Source of the DNA: Planctomycetota bacterium
GTDB lineage: Bacteria > Planctomycetota > Planctomycetia > Pirellulales > Pirellulaceae
Direction of reading: 5' to 3'
Assembly: GCA_029977825.1 (NCBI GenBank)
Contig: JAPOKD010000003.1
Coordinates: 1-35,127 of the forward strand
DNA: 35,127 nt
Position numbers and translations under genes: made by a program. Below are positions 10,631 to 18,896 of this stretch, piece by piece. The notes below the pieces were generated by a model, which had not been told where the DNA came from, made no database searches, and saw only the letters and a program-made list of their open reading frames with translations. Positions within the stretch are counted from its first letter, which is position 1. Every line of letters begins with the position of its first letter.

Positions 10631-10739
10631 TACTACCCACGCCCAAGTCGAATCCACCAACGCTGCACAATCATTCCCAGCGTCTCTTTACCAGCAAATC
10701 GCTTGATTTTGATACCGATACCTTTTCATCACAGGCACC

Positions 10740-11480
10740 ATGAACACTTTCGCCACTGACCACGACGACACAACAGTGATCGAAAGACATATTCATTCAG
10801 GTGCTGTTTGCTGCGATCCAGCTTGGGAAGAAGCATACAAACGTTTTGAAAGTCCAGAGGAGGAGATTGAAAAATTCATCAAAAGGCTCCGTTTGATGGG
10901 TTTTGAAAACCGACCACGCGATATCCGGGTTGCTGAGTTATTTTGTGGGAGAGGCGGAGGTCTGGTCGCTCTGACAAGACTCGGTTTCACGAACATTGAA
11001 GGAGTCGACCTCTCTGAAACGCTACTGCTTCAGAACCAAACGGGGGCTACGCTTCACCTGGCTGACTGTCGGGACTTACCTTTTGAAGATGCCAGCGTAG
11101 ACGCAGTGATCATTCATGGCGGTTTGCATCACCTGCCCACATTACCTGAGGATCTGGATCAGGTTCTAAGCGAGATTCACCGCGTATTGTGTGATGAGGG
11201 AACCTTTCACGCTGTTGAACCCTGGTTGACGCCATTCCTTCGTTTCGTTCATGCAGTGATTGAAGTTCCAGCGGTTCGAAAGTTCTACGCAAAAGGTGAC
11301 GCACTTGCTGTGATGATCCAACATGAGCGAGAGACTTACGAACAGTGGTTAAACCAACCTGCTGCAATCCGTAAGTTACTTGGTAAGTACTTTAAATCCG
11401 GAATGAATCGTACGGCTTGGGGAAAAATAATTTACACCGGGGTAAAGGACAAGTTTGCGAGTGAAATCCCAGCGTCTTGA
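10740..11480 (+). CDS. Class I SAM-dependent methyltransferase
   Basis: A 246-residue cytoplasmic protein. Motif I is VAELFCGRGGGLVAL at about 64-78, motif II IEGVDLS follows, and motif IV reads DAVIIHGGLHHLP. The pattern fits the Methyltransf_11 fold (seven-strand Rossmann). The HGGLHHLP stretch is close to the YxxxLHHLP loop seen in small-molecule and lipid methyltransferases. The C-terminal half (about 165-246) is a lid-like helical part with many aromatics. Two glycosyltransferase genes precede it on the same strand with a 109-base gap, so methylation of a glycan or polyprenyl-linked product is possible. The substrate cannot be read from the sequence. Confidence 0.82.
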   Translation: MNTFATDHDDTTVIERHIHSGAVCCDPAWEEAYKRFESPEEEIEKFIKRLRLMGFENRPRDIRVAELFCGRGGGLVALTRLGFTNIEGVDLSETLLLQNQTGATLHLADCRDLPFEDASVDAVIIHGGLHHLPTLPEDLDQVLSEIHRVLCDEGTFHAVEPWLTPFLRFVHAVIEVPAVRKFYAKGDALAVMIQHERETYEQWLNQPAAIRKLLGKYFKSGMNRTAWGKIIYTGVKDKFASEIPAS

Positions 11481-11504
11481 CCACATTGCCGAAATTGTCA
11501 GACT

Positions 11505-12608
11505 TCACTGCAACGAAACAAATGGCAGGCTAAAAGCCTCTGCAACTGCAGCATTAGTCGCTTGGTGTTCATGAATATTGATCGCATCAACAAGCGGCTG
11601 ACAATCAATCAGGGCCTTATCAAGTCCAAGATCTGCCAAACGCGTAATCCAGCTCAGAGTCGCATTGCATAATGCAAATGTGCTGGTGCGTCCCACTGCC
11701 CCCGGCATATTGGCAACACAATAATGCACAACCTCATCAATGACATACGTGGGATCACTATGCGTGGTGGGCCGACTGGTTTCAACGCATCCGCCCTGGT
11801 CGACAGCAACATCGATCACAACGCTTCCCGCTTTCATCAGGCTGAGGTCCTCGGCGCGGACCAACTGCGGAGCCTTTGCACCAGGAATCAACACCGATCC
11901 GATGACCAAGTCTGCCCTGCGTAATTGTTCAAGGATGTTATGCCGATCGCTATATAGTGTATTGACGTTGGCTGGCATCACATCATCCAGATAACGTAGA
12001 CGGTCCAAATCAACATCCAGTATTGCGACATCCGCTTGAAAACCTGCGGCAATACGTGCCGCATTTGCACCAACCACACCCCCACCCAGAATCGTGATGT
12101 GTGCTGGCGCAACACCGGGCACGCCCCCCAATAAGATCCCGCGGCCCATTTGAGGACGTTCAAGATATTTGGCCCCCTCTTGAATGCTCATCCGACCGGC
12201 CACTTCACTCATCGGAGTCAGCAGGGGCAATCGTCCCTGGGAATCCTTGAGTGTCTCGTAAGCGAGGCAGGTAGCACCCGAGTCAATCATCGCCTCGGTC
12301 AATTCACGACTGGCTGCAAAATGGAAGTAGGTGAACAGCAACTGTCCCTGACGCAGGAGACCGAACTCTGAAGCCTGAGGCTCCTTGACCTTGATAACCA
12401 GGTCGGCACGGCTGAAAAGTTCTTCTGCACTGTGGACCAACGAAGCTCCAGCTCGAAGGTAATCATGATCTGCGATACCCGAACCTAGACCTGCACCGGC
12501 TTGAACCAAAACCTGATGCCCTCGACCAACTAGGTCTTCCACACCAAAGGGTAACATGGAGACACGGTACTCATCCGTTTTAACTTCTGTTGGCACACCG
12601 ACAATCAT
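11505..12608 (-). CDS. ald: Alanine dehydrogenase
   Basis: Reversible NAD-dependent oxidative deamination of L-alanine to pyruvate and ammonia. The 367 residues match the family's usual length of about 370. Conserved residues sit at the standard positions: Arg15 (TDEYRVS) and Lys75 (KVKEP) for substrate binding, the catalytic His96 (TYFHFA), and the catalytic Asp in VIDVAVDQGG near 270. The NAD fold reads ITILGGGVVGANAARIA at about 172-188. ATG 12608 gives the classic MIVGVPTEVK N-terminus. It is the last gene of a minus-strand row (kinase, acyltransferase, ald), 58 bases after the acyltransferase, and converges with the methyltransferase gene with only 24 bases between stops and no terminator that I can see there. 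Confidence 0.96.
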   Translation of the reverse strand: MIVGVPTEVKTDEYRVSMLPFGVEDLVGRGHQVLVQAGAGLGSGIADHDYLRAGASLVHSAEELFSRADLVIKVKEPQASEFGLLRQGQLLFTYFHFAASRELTEAMIDSGATCLAYETLKDSQGRLPLLTPMSEVAGRMSIQEGAKYLERPQMGRGILLGGVPGVAPAHITILGGGVVGANAARIAAGFQADVAILDVDLDRLRYLDDVMPANVNTLYSDRHNILEQLRRADLVIGSVLIPGAKAPQLVRAEDLSLMKAGSVVIDVAVDQGGCVETSRPTTHSDPTYVIDEVVHYCVANMPGAVGRTSTFALCNATLSWITRLADLGLDKALIDCQPLVDAINIHEHQATNAAVAEAFSLPFVSLQ

Positions 12609-12666
12609 TTATCTCACCATTCAATTTGAGTACTTATCGTTCTCGATCATCAACGGATCCAGTCAA

Positions 12667-13887
12667 TCAGCAACAATCTGAAAAAGGCCGTGCTTCGCTG
12701 GCCAAATTCTCCAACATTTCCTCTAACTGCGTTTTCAGCTGGAACATCAACGGATCAACATCAGCACGAGGTGCTTTTTCAGCTGGAACAGTGATCGGTT
12801 CACCAATTTGAATCACTGCTCGCAGGGTGACACCACAGTCAGCTTTTCCGAGGATCGATTCCTCAATACGCTGAATAGTCTCCACAATTCTTGTGTCTGT
12901 GACTTGATCAGCATCAAGATAGGAGTCTGGATAGGAGATAATCTCCTGAACCATGTCCACCGCCACCACATCTTGCCGAAAATGGATTTTCAAAGCCTCA
13001 TCTACATCCTCGCGAAAAAACTGTGATGCTATTTCAGCTCGAATAGCTCTCACTCGCTCTCGTGTAGTTTCCTGGCCAGACACAAGCCCCAACCTGTTTT
13101 CAATGCGTTGCAGAATGCTTGCGATTAACGCATCACGCCTTTGGTTCAGTGTGCCCACTCCCGGTTCTCCAAGATACTGCACTTCTCGCAATGCAAATGC
13201 ACCTTTGACAAGTCTTCTCGTCCGCTGCAGGATTGAAAAATCAGGCGGTGCCTGCCAACCAAAACCTTTCTCCAATGCCAACAGTCGTTCCTGTGCCCAA
13301 GGGCAGATATCGTCCGTGCAAAGATACTTGATCCCAACCGGATGGATCACAACTTTGCCGTTCGATTGTTTCTTACGTCGTCGCGCTGCCGATCTTGCGA
13401 TGAATGACACCCCATCAAGAAGTGGTTTCAAAACATCATTGCTTCTGTTAGTCGTTCCTTCGGGGAATAAAATCAATGGTCTTTCAGCTGTTGCCAAAAT
13501 CGTCATTGCGGTATCAAGAGCTTGGCGGTCAACCCCTTCCCGGTTAATGCTGAATCCCCCCATTTTCTGTATGGCGAATCCATCAAACTTTCCTTGATTG
13601 AATAAGTGCCATGAGGCCATCGCGAAGACATTTGCCTTCAGCAGGCGGGCAGGCCAGCCCAGCACGAGCGGATCGGCGTAGCGGCAGTGATTTGGCGCCA
13701 GCAAAATTCCATCACCGCGATCCAAAGACTCTTTGAGGTGCTCGAGTCCGCGGCATTCCCACGAAACGACGCCCTCTTTGCGTCTTAGATACAAGTCAAC
13801 GAGGCGCAGTTTTTGAGTAAAGAATGGCCAAAGCGAGCCACGATGTGGCGGCACAAACTCATAGGTCCGGTCAAAAACAACAGTCAT
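12667..13887 (-). CDS. PlsC-type acyltransferase with a long C-terminal extension
   Basis: A 406-residue protein of the glycerolipid acyltransferase (PlsC/LPLAT) superfamily, which transfers acyl chains to lysophosphatidate or similar acceptors at the inner membrane face. Motif I is NHCRYAD with His67 and Asp72 (HX4D), motif II is GGFSINREGVD with Arg116, and motif III is LFPEGTTNR at 140-148. The catalytic domain ends near residue 220. The remaining 185 residues are hydrophilic and helical, without a known motif, and are longer than in plain PlsC proteins of about 240 residues. It follows the Ser/Thr kinase gene after 42 bases on the same strand, so cotranscription is likely. The acceptor is not determinable. 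Confidence 0.85.
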   Translation of the reverse strand: MTVVFDRTYEFVPPHRGSLWPFFTQKLRLVDLYLRRKEGVVSWECRGLEHLKESLDRGDGILLAPNHCRYADPLVLGWPARLLKANVFAMASWHLFNQGKFDGFAIQKMGGFSINREGVDRQALDTAMTILATAERPLILFPEGTTNRSNDVLKPLLDGVSFIARSAARRRKKQSNGKVVIHPVGIKYLCTDDICPWAQERLLALEKGFGWQAPPDFSILQRTRRLVKGAFALREVQYLGEPGVGTLNQRRDALIASILQRIENRLGLVSGQETTRERVRAIRAEIASQFFREDVDEALKIHFRQDVVAVDMVQEIISYPDSYLDADQVTDTRIVETIQRIEESILGKADCGVTLRAVIQIGEPITVPAEKAPRADVDPLMFQLKTQLEEMLENLASEARPFSDCC

Positions 13888-13929
13888 TGGTGATTCGCCC
13901 GATTTCTACGCCTGCCACGGGACATTTCA

Positions 13930-15495
13930 TCACCCGAAGACACCACCCGCCAGGAAACCGATAAACAACGATACCAAAATGCATGCGATCAGTAAGGCCA
14001 CCGCCAGCATGGGATCGATTCCCCTCGAGCGTCCACCCGAGCTACGTCCGCTAATACTGCTGACACTCTTCGAAGTGCTACCGTGCTGAGAATCGGCAAT
14101 GCCGACATCAGATGCACCCGATTTGGAAACTGGTCGTACTTTATCTGGCTTGGCTTGCTTCTCGCCTACCTGCGAATTCGGTCGATAACCGGACTCGGAC
14201 TGAAGATCGAGAAAACTTCCACCCACAAGATCAGGACGCGGCTTCACGTCGACCAGCCGGCCACTATCACTGGTACTCAGCCCCTTCTTTCGGACGAGCG
14301 CCGATCGATTATTTGCCAGAGTGTCGTCATTCTTGTTGCTGATGGTATCGCCATAACGCGACGAAGAGTCATCGTCGTCGAGCGAAATGGAAGAGGATTC
14401 ATCAGTATCAAACTCGGGCATGTCCCCCAACCCAGCAGTCACCTTGGTGCCTTTGGGTACCTTACTGGTGAATTTTTCAAGGACCTCTGCAACATCCGCA
14501 GCAGACTGGTACCGGTAACGGGGATCCTTCTGGATCATCTTGACGCAAATCCCCTCCAACTCGCCCGGGCAGTCGGGCCGCAATTGTCGGATTGCCGTCG
14601 GCATTTCGGTTTGATGCTTTGCTATTCTCTGTGCCAGAGTTCCGTCGCTGAATGGCGGTTTGCCTGTCAACAGAAAGTACATAGTGCAACCCAGACCATA
14701 GATATCAGCTCGATGATCAACCTCGTGACTGTTCAAGGCCTGTTCTGGCGCAAGGTAATCTGCCGTGCCAAGAACATTCTCGTTGTTCGCTACTGTCAAT
14801 GACTCATCATCCGTTGCAGTGACGAGGGCAAGTCCCATGTCAAGCAAGCGAACCACACCATCAACATCAATCAACAAGTTGGCGGGCTTAACGTCACGGT
14901 GAATCACACCCTTATTGTGAGCATGCGCCAATCCTCGAGCACCCTGCGCGATCAGGTCAGCCGCTGTCGACGGATCAACAGCACCATCCCGCTTCACCAA
15001 CTGCTGTAAATCCAGACCATCGACATATTCCATCACGATGTAATGCACATCGTCTTCATTGTCGATGTCGTAAGCCAAAACAATATTTGGATGGTTGAGT
15101 GAAGCAATCGCTTTGGCTTCAAGCATAAAGCGAGCCAGATAGGTTGCATCATTCACTCGACTTTTGGGCAACACTTTGATGGCACGCTTGTCGCCCATCT
15201 TTGTGTGCTCAGCCAGATACACACTGCTCATACCGCCGGTGCCAATATGGCCCAACAGTTTGTATTTGCCGAGAAAGAAACCCTTGTACTTTCCGGCAAG
15301 CAACTTCTCTACATGCCACTCGGTCAGCAGCTCTTCTCTGACGAAAAGCGCAGCAAGCTTTCTCGGACTCGAAGGGAGTCCGCCATCAAACTTTTTGCGT
15401 ACCTTTCCTACAAGGCGATCCGAGGCTTTCGCATCGACAATGCCGCTCTTGGCAACCATCTGTAGGAAGCGTTCTGATGTCAGCTTTTGCGTCAT
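13930..15495 (-). CDS. Membrane-anchored Ser/Thr protein kinase
   Basis: The first 75 residues form a small helical leader ([13 protein letters not shown] ... [12 protein letters not shown]), often seen ahead of planctomycete kinases. The Hanks-type domain spans about 78-345: glycine loop GTGGMSSV 85-92, Lys107 in AIKV, Glu126 in helix C, HRDVKPAN with Asp201, Lys203 and Asn206. The metal-binding motif reads D219-M-G rather than DFG, with the Asp kept, so activity is expected. Residues 350-490 are a Ser/Asp-rich linker, a plausible phosphorylation-rich region. One helix ([23 protein letters not shown]) closes the protein at about 496-518, so the kinase is cytoplasmic and tail-anchored with almost no outer part. 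It heads a row with the acyltransferase and ald; its substrate is unknown. Confidence 0.95.
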   Translation of the reverse strand: MTQKLTSERFLQMVAKSGIVDAKASDRLVGKVRKKFDGGLPSSPRKLAALFVREELLTEWHVEKLLAGKYKGFFLGKYKLLGHIGTGGMSSVYLAEHTKMGDKRAIKVLPKSRVNDATYLARFMLEAKAIASLNHPNIVLAYDIDNEDDVHYIVMEYVDGLDLQQLVKRDGAVDPSTAADLIAQGARGLAHAHNKGVIHRDVKPANLLIDVDGVVRLLDMGLALVTATDDESLTVANNENVLGTADYLAPEQALNSHEVDHRADIYGLGCTMYFLLTGKPPFSDGTLAQRIAKHQTEMPTAIRQLRPDCPGELEGICVKMIQKDPRYRYQSAADVAEVLEKFTSKVPKGTKVTAGLGDMPEFDTDESSSISLDDDDSSSRYGDTISNKNDDTLANNRSALVRKKGLSTSDSGRLVDVKPRPDLVGGSFLDLQSESGYRPNSQVGEKQAKPDKVRPVSKSGASDVGIADSQHGSTSKSVSSISGRSSGGRSRGIDPMLAVALLIACILVSLFIGFLAGGVFG

Positions 15496-15831
15496 GGACA
15501 GCCAGCCGTGACCCCATGGAGTTCGGTGTATCGAAGTGAGAAGATAACAGGTTTCGTTAAGCTGGTTAAGCGACGAGACATGAACTTACGTGACTTTCAT
15601 AGAGACACGCGAAGATCCGATATCTTATCCGCAGAACTTTATCGTCCGTGTTGAACTCTAAGTCTACCACAGGTCCGGTGCGACGATATTTCCTCTTCTG
15701 AAGCTTAGTCAGCCCTCCTCAGACGACGGATATACCGGTTAGCATCAGAAAAGCAGGCGTTGCCCCGCCCCATGCTTTGCCTCAATTGAGTCCTCGACCT
15801 TTCCCGTTGCTCCCAAAACCGCAGTATTTCC
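15496..15831. other. 336-base divergent intergenic region
   Basis: It lies between the kinase gene (-) and the DUF2064 gene (+) and must hold both promoters. I see no recognisable -35/-10 pair, operator repeat, RNA gene or riboswitch. The plus-strand frame of the DUF2064 gene is closed by a TGA at 15787-15789, which limits how far upstream that gene can start. Confidence 0.5.
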
Positions 15832-16575
15832 TTGCAAAATCAGCCAAACCAGACAGTCTCGCTTGGACTCATGACAAAATACTGGACTCCTGGAAGTGTC
15901 AAAACCCGCTTGGGCAAAACGATCGGCATGGCCCCTGCTGCAGATCTACACCAACTTTTTGTCTCGAAGTTATGTGACACTCTGTCCACTGCAGCAGATC
16001 AACGGTATCTGTGCATCACACCGAATGAACATCTCTCAAGCGTACGGTTGGCACTTGAAAACTGGCAGTTATCCGAAAAATGGCAAGTAGTATTGCAGGA
16101 ACCGGGAGACCTGGGGGCAAAAATGAGCGGTTGGTTCCGGCGTGTCCTTGGAGCCAGCGGAACTGACACTGCTATCCTCATAGGAGGGGATTGCCCACTT
16201 TTGTGCAAAGAGGACATTACGCAAGCGGTTGATCGCCTAAGTCAATTTGACGTGGTTCTCGGCCCCGCACGGGATGGTGGCTATTATCTAATTGGAATCA
16301 CCGGACCGTGGCGTCCCGAGTTGGAAGCGATCTTTGATCAGATACCCTGGAGTACCGATCAGGTGCTCTCAATCACACGCCGGAAGCTAGCGACAGCTGA
16401 TCAAGCTGTGTCAGAACTCGAGCCCCGTGAAGACATCGATACCGAAAGGGAACTTATCCACCTGCTGCAGTCCCAGACGCAAGAACAACAAATGACGAGC
16501 CAGCACGAAGATTTCTTTTTGGCCGTCAACTCCATCCTCGAAAGCTCAGCATTATCTGACTGGAGGGACCGATGA
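15832..16575 (+). CDS. DUF2064/TIGR04282-type GT-A-like protein
   Basis: A 247-residue protein of the DUF2064 family, a nucleotide-sugar-transferase-like GT-A fold. Family hallmarks are LMTKYWTPGSVKTRL at 13-27, GGDCPLL at 118-124 with Asp120, and GPARDGGYYLIG at 144-155. Some relatives are annotated as arsenosugar biosynthesis glycosyltransferases (TIGR04282), but the substrate of most members is unknown. The start is the TTG at 15832: the first beta strand (TVSLGLMTKY) must be included, and there is no ATG before it after the in-frame TGA at 15787. Its stop overlaps the next gene's ATG (ATGA at 16572-16575), showing translational coupling with the ThiO-like oxidase. No other arsenosugar gene lies nearby, so that pathway is not supported. 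Confidence 0.8.
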   Translation: MQNQPNQTVSLGLMTKYWTPGSVKTRLGKTIGMAPAADLHQLFVSKLCDTLSTAADQRYLCITPNEHLSSVRLALENWQLSEKWQVVLQEPGDLGAKMSGWFRRVLGASGTDTAILIGGDCPLLCKEDITQAVDRLSQFDVVLGPARDGGYYLIGITGPWRPELEAIFDQIPWSTDQVLSITRRKLATADQAVSELEPREDIDTERELIHLLQSQTQEQQMTSQHEDFFLAVNSILESSALSDWRDR

Positions 16576-17726
16576 GTAAATCCATTACTGTCGTCGGTGC
16601 AGGTGCGATCGGTCTTAGTACAGCATGGGAGCTCTCTCAACGAGGTTTCGATGTTACGGTTATCGACAAAAGCGTCACCGGCAGAGGAACGTCCTGGGCA
16701 GGCGCTGGCATTTTGCCACCAGCGAATCTGGAAAACTCATTTGACCCAATCGACCGTTTACGTGGTCTCAGCCACCAACTATTCCCGGAATGGGCAGAGA
16801 AGCTGAAGACTGACACGGGGATCGATCCGGGTCTCCAACGTTGTGGTGGTCTTTATCTGGCCGAAACTGTTGGTGAAATTGCGGCCATGTCGGGGATGAC
16901 CGAATATTGGCAGGAGATGGAGATTGAATGCAAGCAGCTGACGCCAGACGAAATCCTCGACCAAGAAGCGGCATTGGCGGACTGGTGGCACAAGACGGAC
17001 AATGCCGCTGTATGGCATGTGCCCGATGAATATCAGTTGCGACCGCCAAGTTACCTTGCTGCTTTAAAAACGGCCTGCGAAAAACTGGACGTGACTTTTA
17101 TTGAAAACACCGATGTGACGGATATCCGGTGTCGGGGCGGAAGAGCTGAAATCCAGCACACAGGTCATTGGCATTCAGGTGATGACAGGATTGTTCTTAC
17201 AACCGGTGTTTGGACAGGCCAAATTGCATCATCGCTGAAACTGGAATTAAGCATTGTGCCGGTCCGTGGTCAAATTTTGCTGCTCAAAACATCGAGGCCC
17301 CTGATTCGGAACATCATCAATATGGGGCAAAGGTACGTTCTTGCCCGCGAAGATGGCCACACATTGATTGGCTCGAACGAAGAAGAAGTGGGCTTCGAAC
17401 TGGGAACAACAGGCACCGTGTTGAATTCTCTCATGGATTTTGCAACCCGCTTGCTGCCAGATTTGAAATCAGCCGAGCATGTCAAATCCTGGTCTGGTTT
17501 GCGTCCAATGACATTCGACGGATTTCCGATGATTGGCCCTGTAACGGACGTCGAGAATCTTTATGTTGCCGCAGGTCACTACCGCAGTGGCTTGCACCTG
17601 TCAGCGGGCACTGCCGTACTGATCGCGGATATGCTGAGTGAGGTAACACCCCAAATTCCGATCGAAGCTTTTCAGATTCGAAAACAACCAGGCAACCCGA
17701 CCACTCGATCCTTCACTACAAAATGA
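16572..17726 (+). CDS. thiO: ThiO-like glycine/D-amino acid oxidase
   Basis: FAD-dependent oxidase of the DAO family. ThiO oxidises glycine to dehydroglycine for the thiazole part of thiamine. The FAD motif VVGAGAIG lies at 7-14, with the acidic end of strand 2 at VTVID (28-32). The stretch RGTSWAGAGILPPAN (38-52) is the FAD-contact loop seen in ThiO. The C-terminal part, with WSGLRPMTFDGFPMIG and AAGHYRSGLHLSAGTA, matches the family's substrate-arginine and flavin-binding end. The length of 384 residues is usual. It overlaps both neighbours by ATGA. No thiG, thiS or thiC is in the window, so a role in thiamine synthesis is inferred from family only; oxidation of another small amine such as sarcosine is the alternative. 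Confidence 0.82.
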   Translation: MSKSITVVGAGAIGLSTAWELSQRGFDVTVIDKSVTGRGTSWAGAGILPPANLENSFDPIDRLRGLSHQLFPEWAEKLKTDTGIDPGLQRCGGLYLAETVGEIAAMSGMTEYWQEMEIECKQLTPDEILDQEAALADWWHKTDNAAVWHVPDEYQLRPPSYLAALKTACEKLDVTFIENTDVTDIRCRGGRAEIQHTGHWHSGDDRIVLTTGVWTGQIASSLKLELSIVPVRGQILLLKTSRPLIRNIINMGQRYVLAREDGHTLIGSNEEEVGFELGTTGTVLNSLMDFATRLLPDLKSAEHVKSWSGLRPMTFDGFPMIGPVTDVENLYVAAGHYRSGLHLSAGTAVLIADMLSEVTPQIPIEAFQIRKQPGNPTTRSFTTK

Positions 17727-18418
17727 ACAACCCTCCCAAACCTGACATGGATATGACACTAGATCCTCCCGGATCCATTGCAATTGTAGGAGCTGGCACG
17801 CATGGCATCGAAGCTGGTCTTTACGGCCGCTTTCTCGGCTACGATGTAACGGTTCTTGAGCGTGGTTCGATCGGGAACAACATGCTTAATGACAGCGATG
17901 CAGATTTGGTTGTTTTACCTGATCAATGCCTTTCGCCCCTCGCACTGTCTGCGGTAGCGACTCAGCATGCCGCCGAACATCCCGAAAGTGGACCGCTAGT
18001 ACATCCAGCGACAGTTTCAGCATGGATTGAAGAAGGATTGATTCCCTTGTCAGAATCAGACTTGTTGCGTGGCCGCGTCAAAACGGATCACCTAGTCACC
18101 AGCATTGATACTGTTCCGATTGAGCCCGAGGACGAGTCAGAGGCTTCCTCCGATTATCCTGCAGATTTCCTCATTCACTTTACTGATTCGGACGGAGCAG
18201 AGTCCAATCTGAGAGTTGAGGCTGTCTTGATTGCCACGGGCAGCCAATGCGACATTGAATTCATGTTTCCTCTGCCATGTCCATACCTTCATCGTATTGA
18301 ATCCACCTCACCTCACGACGCTGCCGGGCTCATTGGCGGTCGACGCCAAATTGTAGAAATCTACTCCCAGTTGGCAGGTCGGCAAGATCTGGATTTGTAC
18401 CGTCCGCCACGAGTATGA
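17723..18418 (+). CDS. Short flavoprotein-like Rossmann protein
   Basis: A 231-residue protein. It has a dinucleotide motif IVGAGTHGIEAGLYGRFLGYDVTVLERG (GxGxxG at 23-28, acidic strand end at VLE) and a second FAD-type motif VLIATGS at 168-174. It lacks a second GxGxxG NAD(P) domain and a C-terminal FAD-closing motif. The stretch YxRFLGYDVxxxERG followed by SPLALSAV and IPLSESDLLRGRV recalls longer single-chain oxidoreductases (400 residues or more) I associate with Planctomycetes; if so, this copy is shortened and may not be catalytic. Its ATG overlaps the stop of the ThiO-like gene (ATGA), so it is made with it. Function unknown; an electron partner or assembly subunit of the oxidase is possible. 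Confidence 0.65.
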   Translation: MNNPPKPDMDMTLDPPGSIAIVGAGTHGIEAGLYGRFLGYDVTVLERGSIGNNMLNDSDADLVVLPDQCLSPLALSAVATQHAAEHPESGPLVHPATVSAWIEEGLIPLSESDLLRGRVKTDHLVTSIDTVPIEPEDESEASSDYPADFLIHFTDSDGAESNLRVEAVLIATGSQCDIEFMFPLPCPYLHRIESTSPHDAAGLIGGRRQIVEIYSQLAGRQDLDLYRPPRV

Positions 18419-18638
18419 ATCCTGACGGTTATATGGATCATGTCAGCTGTGTTTATCAGGTCACGCCGGTAAGCCAGGGATTCTTTTCAGCCTGCCGCGA
18501 CGATGCCTCCAATGTGTCCTAGCATTACGTGACGCAGGTCGAATCAGTCCACTTGGCTTTCCTACCCGCGTCTGCGTATCCGCCTTTTGGGACTGTCGTT
18601 CCTGCTTTAGGGCATTCACGCGACTCGGGGGTAACTTC

Positions 18639-18878
18639 ATGATCAAACTGACTCGACTGGATGGCGAACCATTCGTCCTTAATGCGGACTTGATTCGTTA
18701 CATCGAACGCCGGCCTGACACCTTTATAACGCTCATCAGCGGTGAGCGAATTGTTGTAGGCGAGACCATGGAAGTGGTGATAGAGCGTGCTGTGCAGTAC
18801 CAGCAGCAGAAGCACTTCATGCCCATGCCAACCGCAAGCTTTACAACAGCCACGGTGCCTACGCCCGCCACGAACTGA
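18639..18878 (+). CDS. flbD: FlbD family flagellar protein
   Basis: A 79-residue protein whose first 60 residues match the FlbD family: MIKLTRLDGEPFVLNADLI at the start, then IERRPDTFITLISGERIVVGE and a short helix. The family is small, cytoplasmic and found at the head of motility operons in Gram-positive bacteria, spirochaetes and others; its molecular role is poorly known. It is not the Caulobacter FlbD regulator. The last 20 residues are Thr/Pro/Ala-rich and beyond the family core. It is 18 bases ahead of motA and 220 bases after the preceding gene, so it is the probable first gene of the flagellar operon. Confidence 0.9.
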   Translation: MIKLTRLDGEPFVLNADLIRYIERRPDTFITLISGERIVVGETMEVVIERAVQYQQQKHFMPMPTASFTTATVPTPATN

Positions 18879-18896
18879 TCATCACAGACACCAAAC

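Noticed and set aside
18560-18590. A possible sigma-54 type promoter upstream of flbD (TTGGCTTTCCTACCCGCG).
   Set aside because: The GG and GC elements are not at the required 10-base spacing, so it does not match the -24/-12 consensus.
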